Of a stretch of DNA of 63,751 bases, positions 25,543-32,743 are shown piece after piece. Below the pieces are notes generated by a model, which made no database searches, was not told where the DNA came from, and saw only the letters and a list, made by a program, of their open reading frames with translations. The stretch is from Malikia granosa. Lineage in GTDB: Bacteria; Pseudomonadota; Gammaproteobacteria; Burkholderiales; Burkholderiaceae_C. Position 1 is the stretch's first letter. The number at the start of each line of letters is the position of its first letter. The position numbers were made by a program, and so were the translations under genes. The stretch is from contig NZ_PVLQ01000040.1 in assembly GCF_002980595.1 (NCBI RefSeq), positions 1-63,751 of the forward strand. The letters are read 5' to 3'.

Positions 25543-25720
25543 GTCGGTGCATCGAGTCGTTCATTATTGCCTGTGACGGCCACTGTTGTCGCCAGCCGGC
25601 TGGATCAGCCGCAGACGGCGGCCGGCCTTCCTGGCAGCGCACTGCGCCCGATCTACTTTTGCTTACAAGGGTTACAGCTGCTTGACCCCTGCCCGGCCCG
25701 ACCGGCACGATACTTTGCAC

Positions 25721-25809
25721 GTGGGCGTCACTCACCCACGACCTAGCACTCCTAGGATTTTCATCTGCTTCGAGACCTTTACACCCGGCCACCTGGCCGG
25801 GTTTTTTTT
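25721..25809 (+). ncRNA. Candidate small RNA
   Basis: No gene on either strand accounts for the strong plus-strand terminator here. Upstream of it lie two more perfect hairpins: CGTGGG/CCCACG (25720-25740) and CCTAG/CTAGG (25742-25756). A single-stranded TTTTCATCTGCTTCGAGACC stretch then leads into the terminator. A possible -10 (GATACT at 25709-25714) would place the start near 25720. TTGACC upstream is too far (21 bp) to be a standard -35. This is the shape of an Hfq-type sRNA of about 90 nt. It has no recognised family. Confidence 0.45.
25784..25809 (+). terminator. Strong rho-independent terminator
   Basis: The stem CCCGGCC/GGCCGGG with loop ACCT is followed by eight T residues on the plus strand only. 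Both flanking protein genes are on the minus strand, so it must end another transcript, taken here as the candidate sRNA. Confidence 0.85.
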
Positions 25810-25811
25810 GC

Positions 25812-26573
25812 TCAAGGGCCGAGCGCAGCCAGGATGGGCGCTGGCGAGACGAAGGACGGCTGCAGGAAGGGGTTGCCCTGCACCAGCACGATGGCCGCCG
25901 TCGGTGCGGCCGACAGCGCGAACAAGGCGATCGAGACATAGGCGGCACGCGGGTTCTCGATATGTACCATCGCGATCGAGAACAGGGTCAGCAGGCCCAG
26001 GAAGGCCATGCCGAGCCATTTGAGCGGATTGACATGCATCTGGCTCAGCGCGATGCGCAGGTCGCGGTCGTGCCGGATGTCGCTGACCTGGGTCAGCATC
26101 AGCCCATGGACCGCGGGGCCGAGCTGCTCCGCGATCCGTCGGTCGGTGAGGGCCAGCAGCAAGGCCTTGGCTTGTTCGTCGGCATGCGCGCTGGAGCGGC
26201 GCTGCGCCAGGCTGGCCCATTCGTCGCTGCTGGCCTGGGCATAGCGGCCCAGGATGGCGCGCAGGTCCGAGCGCAGCGGCTCCTCGAGCTGGCCACCGAG
26301 CAGCATCAGGCTGCGCAGGGCATCGGCCTCGCGGTAGACCGCGCCGGTCGCCTTGTCGTGGGCCGACCAGGTGTCGTTGGCGATGAAGGCCAGCGTCAGC
26401 CCGAACAGCACGCCCAGGATGTTGATGAAGGGCGGCGCGACGCCGCGCAGCTCGCGCAAGCGGGACTTCCAGGGCGAATGGCGGATCAGCCAGACGATGA
26501 GCGCCACGGCCATGGCGGTGCCGACCAACGCAACCAGGGCGTAGCCGTAATGATCGTAGGTGTTGACGTTCAA
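25812..26573 (-). CDS. DUF4239 (bestrophin-like) membrane protein
   Basis: A 253-aa inner-membrane protein. Two N-terminal helices (YALVALVGTAMAVALIVWLI and PFINILGVLFGLTLAFIAND) precede a helical cytosolic region. Two C-terminal helices follow (WLGMAFLGLLTLFSIAMVHI and VSIALFALSAAPTAAIVLV). The layout and the FGLTLAFIANDTW segment fit DUF4239. The frame opens with TTG, 4 bp after the upstream gene's stop, which indicates translational coupling in a two-gene operon. Function is unknown; a channel role is only suggested by the distant bestrophin likeness. Confidence 0.75.
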   Translation of the reverse strand: MNVNTYDHYGYALVALVGTAMAVALIVWLIRHSPWKSRLRELRGVAPPFINILGVLFGLTLAFIANDTWSAHDKATGAVYREADALRSLMLLGGQLEEPLRSDLRAILGRYAQASSDEWASLAQRRSSAHADEQAKALLLALTDRRIAEQLGPAVHGLMLTQVSDIRHDRDLRIALSQMHVNPLKWLGMAFLGLLTLFSIAMVHIENPRAAYVSIALFALSAAPTAAIVLVQGNPFLQPSFVSPAPILAALGP

Positions 26574-26577
26574 GGCA

Positions 26578-26964
26578 TCAGCCCCGCAGCAGCAGATAGA
26601 GCAGCGCCGCCGCCAGCAGGCCGACGACGGCCATCAGCCAGCCGAGCCGGACCCGGTTCGACTCGATCTGCCGGATCAGCTGGGCGTTCTGGTCGGCCAG
26701 CGCCTCGATCAGCGCCGACGACTCGGCCATCTGCTCGTGCAGGACCGACACCGTGGCCGCCAGCGCCTGCAGCTCGCTGCGCGTCGCCAGCTCGGGCGCT
26801 GGCGCGGCAGCGGCCTCGGGAGCCTGGGCCGGCTCCGGCGGCAGCGCCGGGGAGCGGGTCACCGTCTTCCAGAGCTTGCGCGCGCCCTCGACCACCTGGG
26901 GGGCGTTCGCGATGACGTCGTCCCAGGGCACCAGCTTCAATACCGTCATCCAGCCTATGGCCAT
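26578..26964 (-). CDS. Hypothetical tail-anchored membrane protein
   Basis: A 128-aa protein with an N-terminal amphipathic part (MTVLKLVPWDDVIANAPQVVEGARKLW) and a Pro/Ala-rich linker. A coiled-coil stretch follows (about residues 65-105, LATRSELQALAATVSVLHEQ onward), and the protein ends in one C-terminal helix (LGWLMAVVGLLAAALLYLLL). GGAG precedes the ATG. It is the first gene of an operon with the DUF4239 protein. The tail anchor and coiled coil suggest a membrane-bound adaptor, but no family is recognised. Confidence 0.7.
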   Translation of the reverse strand: MAIGWMTVLKLVPWDDVIANAPQVVEGARKLWKTVTRSPALPPEPAQAPEAAAAPAPELATRSELQALAATVSVLHEQMAESSALIEALADQNAQLIRQIESNRVRLGWLMAVVGLLAAALLYLLLRG

Positions 26965-27081
26965 CGGCTTGCTCCGTTCAATGGAAGGAAAGTGAAAAGG
27001 TCTGCGCCCATATGCTTCACTGTAACGCTCGATGGGCGGGCGGCAAGCGGCAGCAGGCCCACGCCAGCAGGACGACCTAGG

Positions 27082-27177
27082 GTAATCCCCAGTCGCCGTG
27101 GCCAAATCTGTGGACAAGTGGCTGGCGCGATCGGCAAGCCCTTGTCACGACTGGCCTTTATCAGGCTGCCCAAAAAT
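27082..27177 (+). repeat. 96-bp dispersed repeat, copy 1
   Basis: Shares a collinear 96-bp pattern with a copy at 30006-30101 on the other strand. Blocks in common are GTAATCCCCA, TCGCC, GTGG.CAA, CTGTGGACAA, GCAAGCC, TTGTC and GCTGCC.AAAAAT, with no net length change. CTGTGGACAA (reverse TTGTCCACAG) is one base from a DnaA box. The rest of this 270-bp intergenic region between two leftward genes holds nothing else I can name. Confidence 0.75.
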
Positions 27178-27235
27178 CAGGCAGGCAAGCGGCTGGCCGG
27201 GGCAATCCGGTGCTGCCTGGGCTCAGTAGCGGCCA

Positions 27236-27613
27236 TCAGGACTCGGTCTGGGGCAGCACCTCGGCGGCGCTGCGGAAGGCCTCGACAGCGGCCGGCACGC
27301 CGCAATAGATGGTCGCGTGCAGCAGCACCTCCTGGATTTCCTGCAGCGTGGCGCCATTGTTGAGCGCCCCGCGCAGATGACCCTTGAGCTCGTTCTGCTT
27401 GCCCAGGGCGGTCAGCATCGCCACCGTCACCAGGCTGCGGGTCTTGAGGTCCAGGCCCGGGCGCTGCCAGACCTCGCCCCAGGCATTGCGCGTGATGTGA
27501 TGCTGCAGCGGCGCCGTGAAGTCCGTCACGCCGGCATAGGCGCGCGCCACGAAATCCTCGCCCATGACCTGCTTGCGCATGGCCAGTCCCTTGTCGAATT
27601 GCTCGTCGCTCAT
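27236..27613 (-). CDS. Carboxymuconolactone decarboxylase (CMD) family protein, PcaC-like
   Basis: A 125-aa all-helical protein. It matches the PcaC branch (KGLAMRKQVMGEDFVARAYAGVTDF near the N-terminus, RNAWGEVWQRPGLDLKTRSLVTVAML, GALNNGATLQEIQEVLLHATIYCGVPAAVEAF). True PcaC decarboxylates 4-carboxymuconolactone in protocatechuate breakdown. No other beta-ketoadipate gene is nearby, so it may instead be a related peroxide-type or unknown CMD protein. The AhpD CxxC pair is absent; only one Cys occurs in the GV region. Confidence 0.85.
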   Translation of the reverse strand: MSDEQFDKGLAMRKQVMGEDFVARAYAGVTDFTAPLQHHITRNAWGEVWQRPGLDLKTRSLVTVAMLTALGKQNELKGHLRGALNNGATLQEIQEVLLHATIYCGVPAAVEAFRSAAEVLPQTES

Positions 27614-27697
27614 CTCTGCCCTCGCAAAAATCCTGATCTTAAGCCGCGGCCGTCGCTGGCAGCTGGCTGGCGCGCGGTGATGCGCTAGCATCGCCGC

Positions 27698-28372
27698 ATG
27701 ATTTCCCATTACGAAAGCGTGCGACACGCTGCGCTCTACCCGGAAGCCTTCAACCTGACGGCTCCCGATCCGCTGCCCGGACGCGACATCTGGCCGCGCC
27801 GGCCCGCCGTCTTCATCCGGCAGACGCCGGCCACGGTCGAGGCCGACATCGAGATCCAGCCTGCCGGGCGCGAGCTGGTCCAGGGCCAGTTCGGCCTCAC
27901 GCCGGCCTGGGCCAAGTCGGCCTCGGACGCCAAGCTGCGCTCGTCCAAGCTGGTCAACGCCAGGCCGGACAGCGTGGTCGGCTCCAAGCATTTCGACCTG
28001 GCCTGGAAGGAGTCGCGCCGCTGCATCGTGCCGATGATGGCCTTCTTCGTCGACGACTGGCGCACTGGCAAGCCGGTGCCGACCCGGATTGCACGCGTCG
28101 ATGGCCGGCCGATGGGCGTGGCCGGCCTGTGGGAGCGCTGGGGCAAGGTGGAAGGCGAATCCGTCACCGGCTTCTGCCTGCTGACGGTGAGCTCGCATGG
28201 CCACGGGCTGCTGCACCGCTACGACCCGCCCGGCGCCGAAAAGCGCATGCCGGTCATCCTCAACGAGGGTGCCTACGACGCCTGGCTCAATGCCCCGCTG
28301 GCCAAGGCGACCGAATTCATGCGCAGCTATCCGGCCAACTGGCTGACCGCCAATCCGGTCGAAAAAGGCTGA
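27698..28372 (+). CDS. SRAP (YedK/HMCES) domain protein with the catalytic residues replaced
   Basis: A 224-aa SOS response-associated peptidase-family protein, recognisable from the ELVQGQFGLTPAWAKSASDAKLRSSKLVNARPDSV block and from GVAGLWERW and EKRMPVIL. YedK forms a crosslink to abasic sites through Cys2 with Asn, Glu and His support. Here residue 2 is Ile (MISHYE against the usual MCxxYE), the Glu of the FYEW-type motif is Val118 (FFVDDW), and the His before the PxxEKRM segment is Asp176 (RYDPPGAEKRM). Only the Asn (N87) remains. It is probably a catalytically dead paralogue that may still bind DNA ends. Confidence 0.85.
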   Translation: MISHYESVRHAALYPEAFNLTAPDPLPGRDIWPRRPAVFIRQTPATVEADIEIQPAGRELVQGQFGLTPAWAKSASDAKLRSSKLVNARPDSVVGSKHFDLAWKESRRCIVPMMAFFVDDWRTGKPVPTRIARVDGRPMGVAGLWERWGKVEGESVTGFCLLTVSSHGHGLLHRYDPPGAEKRMPVILNEGAYDAWLNAPLAKATEFMRSYPANWLTANPVEKG

Positions 28373-28447
28373 AAGACGCTGGGCAGCGCTGAACGGTCTT
28401 GCGCTGCGTTTCGAGCCCGGAGCGCGAAATCGGTTGACAATCCGGGC

Positions 28448-29110
28448 ATGAGCCAATTGTTGAACATCGACTTCGTCTCCGACATCTCATGCCCCTGGTG
28501 CGCCATCGGGCTGGCCTCGCTGCTGGAGGCGCTCGAGCGCCTGCCGCCCGCGGTAGCGGTCAGCCTGAACCTGCAACCGTTCGAACTCAACCCCGATCTG
28601 CCCGAAGGCGGCCAGGACCTGGCCGAGCATCTGACGCAGAAATACGGCTCGACGCCCGAGCAACAGGCCGAGGTCCGCGCCACCCTGTGCCAGCGCGGCG
28701 CCGAGGTCGGCTTCGAGTTCGCGCCCGAAGGACGCGGCCGCATCTACAACACCCTGAAGGCGCACCGGCTGCTGCACTGGGCCGCGCTCGAGCACCCCGA
28801 GCGCCAGCTCGCGCTCAAGCAGGCGCTGCTGCAGGCCTGCCACCGCGACCGACTGCCGATGGATGCCGACGATGTGCTGCTGGCTGCCGTCGACAGTGCC
28901 GGACTCGACCGCGAGCGCGCGATCGAACTGCTGGCCGGCGACGAATTTGCCCAGGCAGTGCGCGAGCGCGAGGCCTTCTACCGCCAGGCCGGCGTGAACT
29001 CGGTGCCAACCCTGGTCATCGACCAGCGCTACGTGATCACCGGCTGTCACCCGGTCGAGCGCTTCGAGCAGGCCTTAAACCAGATCATCGCGGCTAGCCA
29101 GCAGCCCTGA
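28448..29110 (+). CDS. DsbA-family oxidoreductase, FrnE-like
   Basis: A cytosolic thiol oxidoreductase of 220 aa. The thioredoxin-fold motif CPWC is at residues 15-18 (FVSDISCPWCAIGL). The helical insert contains LKAHRLLHWA, and the C-terminal cis-Pro is in GVNSVPTLVIDQRYVITGCHP. FrnE proteins act on disulfides and are linked to oxidative-stress tolerance. The related HCCA isomerases use a different active site. It starts a pair with the YggU-like gene 5 bp downstream. Confidence 0.9.
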   Translation: MSQLLNIDFVSDISCPWCAIGLASLLEALERLPPAVAVSLNLQPFELNPDLPEGGQDLAEHLTQKYGSTPEQQAEVRATLCQRGAEVGFEFAPEGRGRIYNTLKAHRLLHWAALEHPERQLALKQALLQACHRDRLPMDADDVLLAAVDSAGLDRERAIELLAGDEFAQAVREREAFYRQAGVNSVPTLVIDQRYVITGCHPVERFEQALNQIIAASQQP

Positions 29111-29115
29111 GCGCG

Positions 29116-29382
29116 ATGGCCAGGATCGTCGTCTACTGCCAACCCGGCGCCAAGCAGACCCAGCTCGCGGGCCTGTTCGACGGCAAGCCCAAGATCCAGC
29201 TCAAGGCACCGCCGGTCGATGGCGAGGCCAACAAGGCCTTGGTCGCCTTCCTGTCCCAGCAATGCGGCGTGCCCAAGTCGGCCATCCGCATCGAGATGGG
29301 CGCCAGCGGGCGCACCAAGCGGGTCGAGGTCGACGGACTCGACGAGGCCACGCTCAGGCTGGCGCTGGGGCTCGGTAGCTAG
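29116..29382 (+). CDS. DUF167 family protein (YggU)
   Basis: An 88-aa protein of the YggU/UPF0235 family. The signatures VYCQPGAKQTQLAGLFDG, KIQLKAPPVDGEANKALVAFLS and ASGRTKRVEVDGL are complete. The structure of this family is known but its function is not. It is translated 5 bp after the FrnE-like gene. Confidence 0.92.
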   Translation: MARIVVYCQPGAKQTQLAGLFDGKPKIQLKAPPVDGEANKALVAFLSQQCGVPKSAIRIEMGASGRTKRVEVDGLDEATLRLALGLGS

Positions 29383-29440
29383 GACAACAGGGTGGGCCGC
29401 TTGCGCGGCTGGCCAGCCGCTGCGAGCCAGCCAGCCAGGA

Positions 29441-29698
29441 CTAATTGAGCAGCATCTGGGGCGGCCGACGCGGTTCGGCCTCGCTGTCCTGCTCGGCGAG
29501 CTGCAGCGACTCGCACAGGTCGCGGCATTCACCGGCCAGGCGCGAGCAAAGACCCAGGAAATAGGCCTGTTGCTCGGCCTCCTGCTGGCGAAAATGCCCG
29601 ATGCCTTCGCCCCCCACCAGGGTCAACAGGGACTCGAGCTGGGCCAGCTTGCTGCCAAGCCGCTCGAAACGGTCATGCGGTTCCGATCTTTTGTCCAT
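29441..29698 (-). CDS. Hypothetical protein, 85 aa
   Basis: A small soluble protein (MDKRSEPHDRFERLGSKLAQ to EPRRPPQMLLN). It is predicted to be mostly helical and coiled-coil-like, with two close Cys residues in GLCSRLAGECRDLCESL (three in total). No family is recognised. The ATG is preferred to a TTG three codons upstream. A terminator on the same strand lies upstream, so it has its own promoter. Confidence 0.6.
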   Translation of the reverse strand: MDKRSEPHDRFERLGSKLAQLESLLTLVGGEGIGHFRQQEAEQQAYFLGLCSRLAGECRDLCESLQLAEQDSEAEPRRPPQMLLN

Positions 29699-29790
29699 CC
29701 GGTGCAACTCCCAGACTGATTCAGCACGTCGTCGTGCGCCTGAATGATTCTAGCGTTTGCTTGTCATGACTTTGCAGCAGTCACGGACGC

Positions 29791-29818
29791 AAAAAAAGAA
29801 ACCCGGCGCCAGGCCGGG
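29791..29818 (-). terminator. Rho-independent terminator (minus strand)
   Basis: On the minus strand the stem CCCGGC/GCCGGG with a 5-base loop is followed by TTTC and seven T residues. It ends a leftward transcript that starts in the intergenic region to its right. Confidence 0.8.
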
Positions 29819-29990
29819 CTCAAAGACGTTACCTTCCCCCCTCACATCGCAATGTTGATTCGAGGCAACGCCGGTAATCGAACCAGACTCCCACACCCAA
29901 CTCGATTGGGTTCAGATTATCAGATCGAGACAGGAGGTAGAAGGGGGATTTCTCCTGGGCGATGTCACAAAATCCTGCTATCTTGATCCT
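29791..29990 (-). ncRNA. Candidate structured non-coding RNA
   Basis: Between the 85-aa gene and the GST gene lie 420 bp without a convincing protein gene. The minus strand here can form a closing stem (ACATCGC at 29965-29959 with GCGATGT at 29850-29844), a perfect ACCCAA/TTGGGT hairpin (29895-29911) and GGTTCGA/TCGAATC (29884-29857). The last pairs fully only on the minus strand because it needs a G-U. It ends in a strong terminator. The start is uncertain and no -35/-10 pair is convincing. It does not match 6S, SRP or tmRNA as far as I can tell. Confidence 0.4.
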
Positions 29991-30005
29991 AGGTTAACTT
30001 GCACA

Positions 30006-30101
30006 ATTTTTAGGCAGCGCAAAAAACCCGAGCCAGGACAACGGCTTGCGGAGTTGTTTCCGCATTTGTCCACAGCCTTGACCACGGGCGATGGGGATTA
30101 C
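30006..30101 (-). repeat. 96-bp dispersed repeat, copy 2
   Basis: The reverse-strand counterpart of the repeat at 27082-27177. It carries tandem DnaA-box-like sequences TTGTCCACAG and TTGACCACGG, 12 bp apart, with GGGGATTAC at the outer end. In this copy the inner part (AAGCC..GGCTCGGG then TTTTTT) could also serve as a terminator for the leftward xseA-xseB-GST transcript. Confidence 0.75.
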
Positions 30102-30123
30102 TGTGACAGCCGCATGTCAAGGC

Positions 30124-30729
30124 TCAGGCCAGGCCTTCGGCCTTGAGCGCCGCCTGCACGGCCGGGCGCGCTGCCACGCGGGCCTGATAGGCCAGCAGCG
30201 GGGGCCAGGCGCCGAGGTCGAGCTTGATGAACTTGGACCAGTTCAGGACCGTGAACAGGTAGGCATCGGCCACCGTGAACTCGCTGCCGAGCAGGTAGTC
30301 ACGGCCTTCGAGCTGCTGCGCGACATAGGCCAGGCGGCGCTCGAGGTTGGCGCGCGCGATGTCCTTCCACTCCTGCGGGGCCTTGGGGTTGAAGAAGGGG
30401 CTGAAGGACTTGTGCACCTCGGTGCCGATGAAGGTCAGCCAGGACTGCAGCTGGTAGCGCGCGATGCTGCCGTTGGCCGGCGCGAGCTGCTTCTCGGGCG
30501 CGAGGTCGGCCAGGTACTGGACGATGGCCGGGCCTTCGGTCAGCAGCTCGCCGCTGTCGAGCAGCAGCGCCGGCACATAGCCCTTGGGGTTGATGGCCAG
30601 GAAGTCCTGGCCGGAAGCGGTGGTCTTCCTGGCCAGGTCGACCACTTCGGTCTCGTAGGGCAGGCCGAGCTCTTCGAGCACGATGTGCGGGGACAGCGAG
30701 CAGGCGCCGGGCTTGATAAACAGCTTCAT
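30124..30729 (-). CDS. gstA: Glutathione S-transferase, beta class-like
   Basis: A 201-aa GST. The N-terminus MKLFIKPGACSLSPHIVLEELG has the beta-class catalytic Cys10, the G-site includes NPKGYVPALLLDSGELLTEGPAIVQYLA, and the C-terminal helical domain has FTVADAYLFTVLNW. It is full length. It overlaps the xseB stop by four bases (ATGA) and is thus the last gene of an xseA-xseB-gst operon, an unusual partner for exonuclease VII. Confidence 0.92.
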   Translation of the reverse strand: MKLFIKPGACSLSPHIVLEELGLPYETEVVDLARKTTASGQDFLAINPKGYVPALLLDSGELLTEGPAIVQYLADLAPEKQLAPANGSIARYQLQSWLTFIGTEVHKSFSPFFNPKAPQEWKDIARANLERRLAYVAQQLEGRDYLLGSEFTVADAYLFTVLNWSKFIKLDLGAWPPLLAYQARVAARPAVQAALKAEGLA

Positions 30730-30956
30730 GGTTGGCTTTCGGTTGCGGGGTTGGAGGAAATTTCAGCGGCCTCGCCGAGGGCCTTCTCGAGCGCCTGCTC
30801 GACCGCCGCGATGCGCGACTGGCAGACCTGGTAGGCCGCGACCGATTCGGTCACGATGGCCAGCAGGTCGTCGATATTGGGTTCATCCTGCTCGCGCAGG
30901 GTCTGGGCATGGCGTTGCAGCACGCCGTAGGCATCCCTGAAGGTCTTGGCTTTCAT
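30726..30956 (-). CDS. xseB: Exodeoxyribonuclease VII small subunit
   Basis: A 76-aa subunit of exonuclease VII, which degrades single-stranded DNA. The helical pair TFRDAYGVLQRHAQTLREQDEPNIDDLLAIVTESVAAYQVC matches the XseB family, in which these coiled-coil subunits coat the XseA stalk. Its start overlaps the xseA stop (ATGA), and its stop overlaps the GST start, so the three genes are translationally coupled. Confidence 0.9.
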   Translation of the reverse strand: MKAKTFRDAYGVLQRHAQTLREQDEPNIDDLLAIVTESVAAYQVCQSRIAAVEQALEKALGEAAEISSNPATESQP

Positions 30957-32698
30957 GCGGGGTTCTCTGGTGAATCGTCAATCGCGCCAGGATCGGCGGG
31001 CACGGAGGCCTGCGCCAGCCGCTGGCCGTCGTGGAACTGGATCTGCAGCGCCTGGCCGGGCTTGAGCTCGGCAGCCCGCTGCAAGACCTGGCCGGAGCCG
31101 GCATCGCGCACGATGGCAAAGCCGCGCGCCAGCGTCTTGTCGGGGCCCTGGCCGGCGATCTCGCGCATCAGCGCGCGCGAGGACTCGCCCGCCTGGCGCA
31201 AGGCCTGGCGGCTGCCGCCGTCGACCTGCTGCATGGCCTGCGCGCTGGAGTCGCTGGCGCGCCGCGTCATGGCAACGGCGCGCTCACCGAGCTGCTGCAG
31301 CCGCAGCCGCGACTGTTCGCGCGCCTGGCGCAGCACCCGCCGGGCCTGACGCTGCACCTCGGACCAGGCCGCCGGCACGCGGTAGCGGGCAGCGTCGAGC
31401 TGGCGCTGCGCGAGCAGTCGGACCTGGGCCTCGGTCTGCTGGGCCTCGCTGCGCGCCAGGGCGATGCAACGCTGGCCGAGCCGGGCGATGGCCTCGAAAT
31501 GGGCGCGCGCCTCGGCCGTGCGCCGCACGATCTGCTGCTCGATGCCGGCGATGACCTTGGACGGTGTGTCGAAGCGCTGCTGCGCGACCTCGTCGAGCAG
31601 GGTGCTGTCGCGCTCGTGACCGATGCCGGTCAGCAGCGGCAGTTCAAGCTCGCAGCAGCTGCGCGCGAGCTCGTAGTCGTTGAGCCAGGCCAGGTCGTTG
31701 ACCGCGCCGCCGCCCCGGATGATGACGACCGCGTCGGGTCGGCCACCCTGCCCCAGTCGCTGCAGGGCCGCCAGCAGCACGCGGCGGATTTCTGCCGGGG
31801 CGCCCTCGCCCTGGAAGCGGCTGTAGGCATAGTCGAAGCGGCAGACGCCATGGCGCTGCAAGCGAGCCGCCTCGGCCTGGAAGTCGCCCAGGCCGGCGCC
31901 GCCTTCGGGCGCGATCACCAGCAGCTGCCGGTAGTCCCAGGGCGGCGCGAGCTGCTTTTGCCGCGCATAGAGGCCCTCGCGCTGCAGCCGCTCGCGGATC
32001 TCGCGCTTCCTGGCCTCGAGGTCGCCCAGGGTGTAGCCGGAATCGATCGCGTCGAGCTCGAGGCTGAAACCGTATTGCGGCTTGAACACCGGCCGCGCGC
32101 GCACCAGCAGCTTGATGCCCGGCCCCAGGGTGGCGCCGGTGGCCTGCTCGAACTCGGGCAGGATGCGGCTGGCGTTCGAGGCCCAGATCATGGCATTGGC
32201 CTTGGCCAGCACCTGGCCCGAGGCGTCGCGCTCGGACAGCTCGAGGTAGACATGACCGTTGCGCAGGCGCGCATCGAGCACCTCGACCAGGGTCCAGATG
32301 GCGGCGGGAAAGGATTGCGCGACCAGCCGGGACACGCCAGCGAGCAGCTGCGACAGGCTGATGCCGGACGGGCGCTGCAGCCCGGGGCCGACAGGACTGC
32401 CGGAGCTGGAATAGGCCGCTGCTGGCTCGGAGGCGGTCGGCGGCCGGCTGGCCGGGACGGCCAGCTCATCGGCGGCTGCCGACGGGATCAAGGCGGGAGC
32501 GGCGACAGCCACGGCAGCGCAGCCGGGCGACAGCGGCTGGCTGGCCTCCAGCAGGTCGGCCGGCAGCCAGGCGGCAAAGGGGGCAAGCTCGCGGCCTGCT
32601 GGCACATACCACTGCCGCTGGCCCGGGTCCCAGCGCGCGCCCAGCGCCTTGGCGCTGTCCTTGTCGCGAAAGGGTACTTGCAGGTAGGTGGCGGACAT
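30953..32698 (-). CDS. xseA: Exodeoxyribonuclease VII large subunit with N-terminal DUF5710 domain
   Basis: A 581-aa catalytic subunit, about 130 residues longer than E. coli XseA. The extra N-terminus starts with a DUF5710-like module (LQVPFRDKDSAKALGARWDP, then QRQWYVPAG, about residues 5-45) followed by a low-complexity Ala/Pro/Ser linker. The standard OB-fold (ISLSQLLAGVSRLV, residues about 115-220) and nuclease domain (AVVIIRGGGAVNDLAWLNDYELAR, LLTGIGHERDSTLLDEVA, RFDTPSKV) are complete, as is the coiled-coil stalk and the KTLARGFAIV C-terminal segment. I start at MSATYLQVPF. DUF5710 is otherwise known in primase/TraC-like proteins, so a nucleic-acid role is plausible. Confidence 0.93.
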   Translation of the reverse strand: MSATYLQVPFRDKDSAKALGARWDPGQRQWYVPAGRELAPFAAWLPADLLEASQPLSPGCAAVAVAAPALIPSAAADELAVPASRPPTASEPAAAYSSSGSPVGPGLQRPSGISLSQLLAGVSRLVAQSFPAAIWTLVEVLDARLRNGHVYLELSERDASGQVLAKANAMIWASNASRILPEFEQATGATLGPGIKLLVRARPVFKPQYGFSLELDAIDSGYTLGDLEARKREIRERLQREGLYARQKQLAPPWDYRQLLVIAPEGGAGLGDFQAEAARLQRHGVCRFDYAYSRFQGEGAPAEIRRVLLAALQRLGQGGRPDAVVIIRGGGAVNDLAWLNDYELARSCCELELPLLTGIGHERDSTLLDEVAQQRFDTPSKVIAGIEQQIVRRTAEARAHFEAIARLGQRCIALARSEAQQTEAQVRLLAQRQLDAARYRVPAAWSEVQRQARRVLRQAREQSRLRLQQLGERAVAMTRRASDSSAQAMQQVDGGSRQALRQAGESSRALMREIAGQGPDKTLARGFAIVRDAGSGQVLQRAAELKPGQALQIQFHDGQRLAQASVPADPGAIDDSPENPA

Positions 32699-32743
32699 GG
32701 GGGTATTTTGACCCATGCCCCCACCCACCTCCCGCAGCAGGGT

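Noticed and set aside
29857-29911. tRNA or tmRNA on the minus strand (T-loop-like TTCGATT)
   Set aside because: The stems around it do not pair as a T-arm and no acceptor, anticodon arm or CCA can be placed.
29744-29986. 80-codon plus-strand frame
   Set aside because: No SD, atypical composition, and it crosses a terminator and several hairpins; the region reads better as RNA.
30061-30101. Replication origin
   Set aside because: Only two DnaA-box-like sequences, each imperfect, and no dnaA, dnaN, gidA, rep gene or AT-rich unwinding region nearby.
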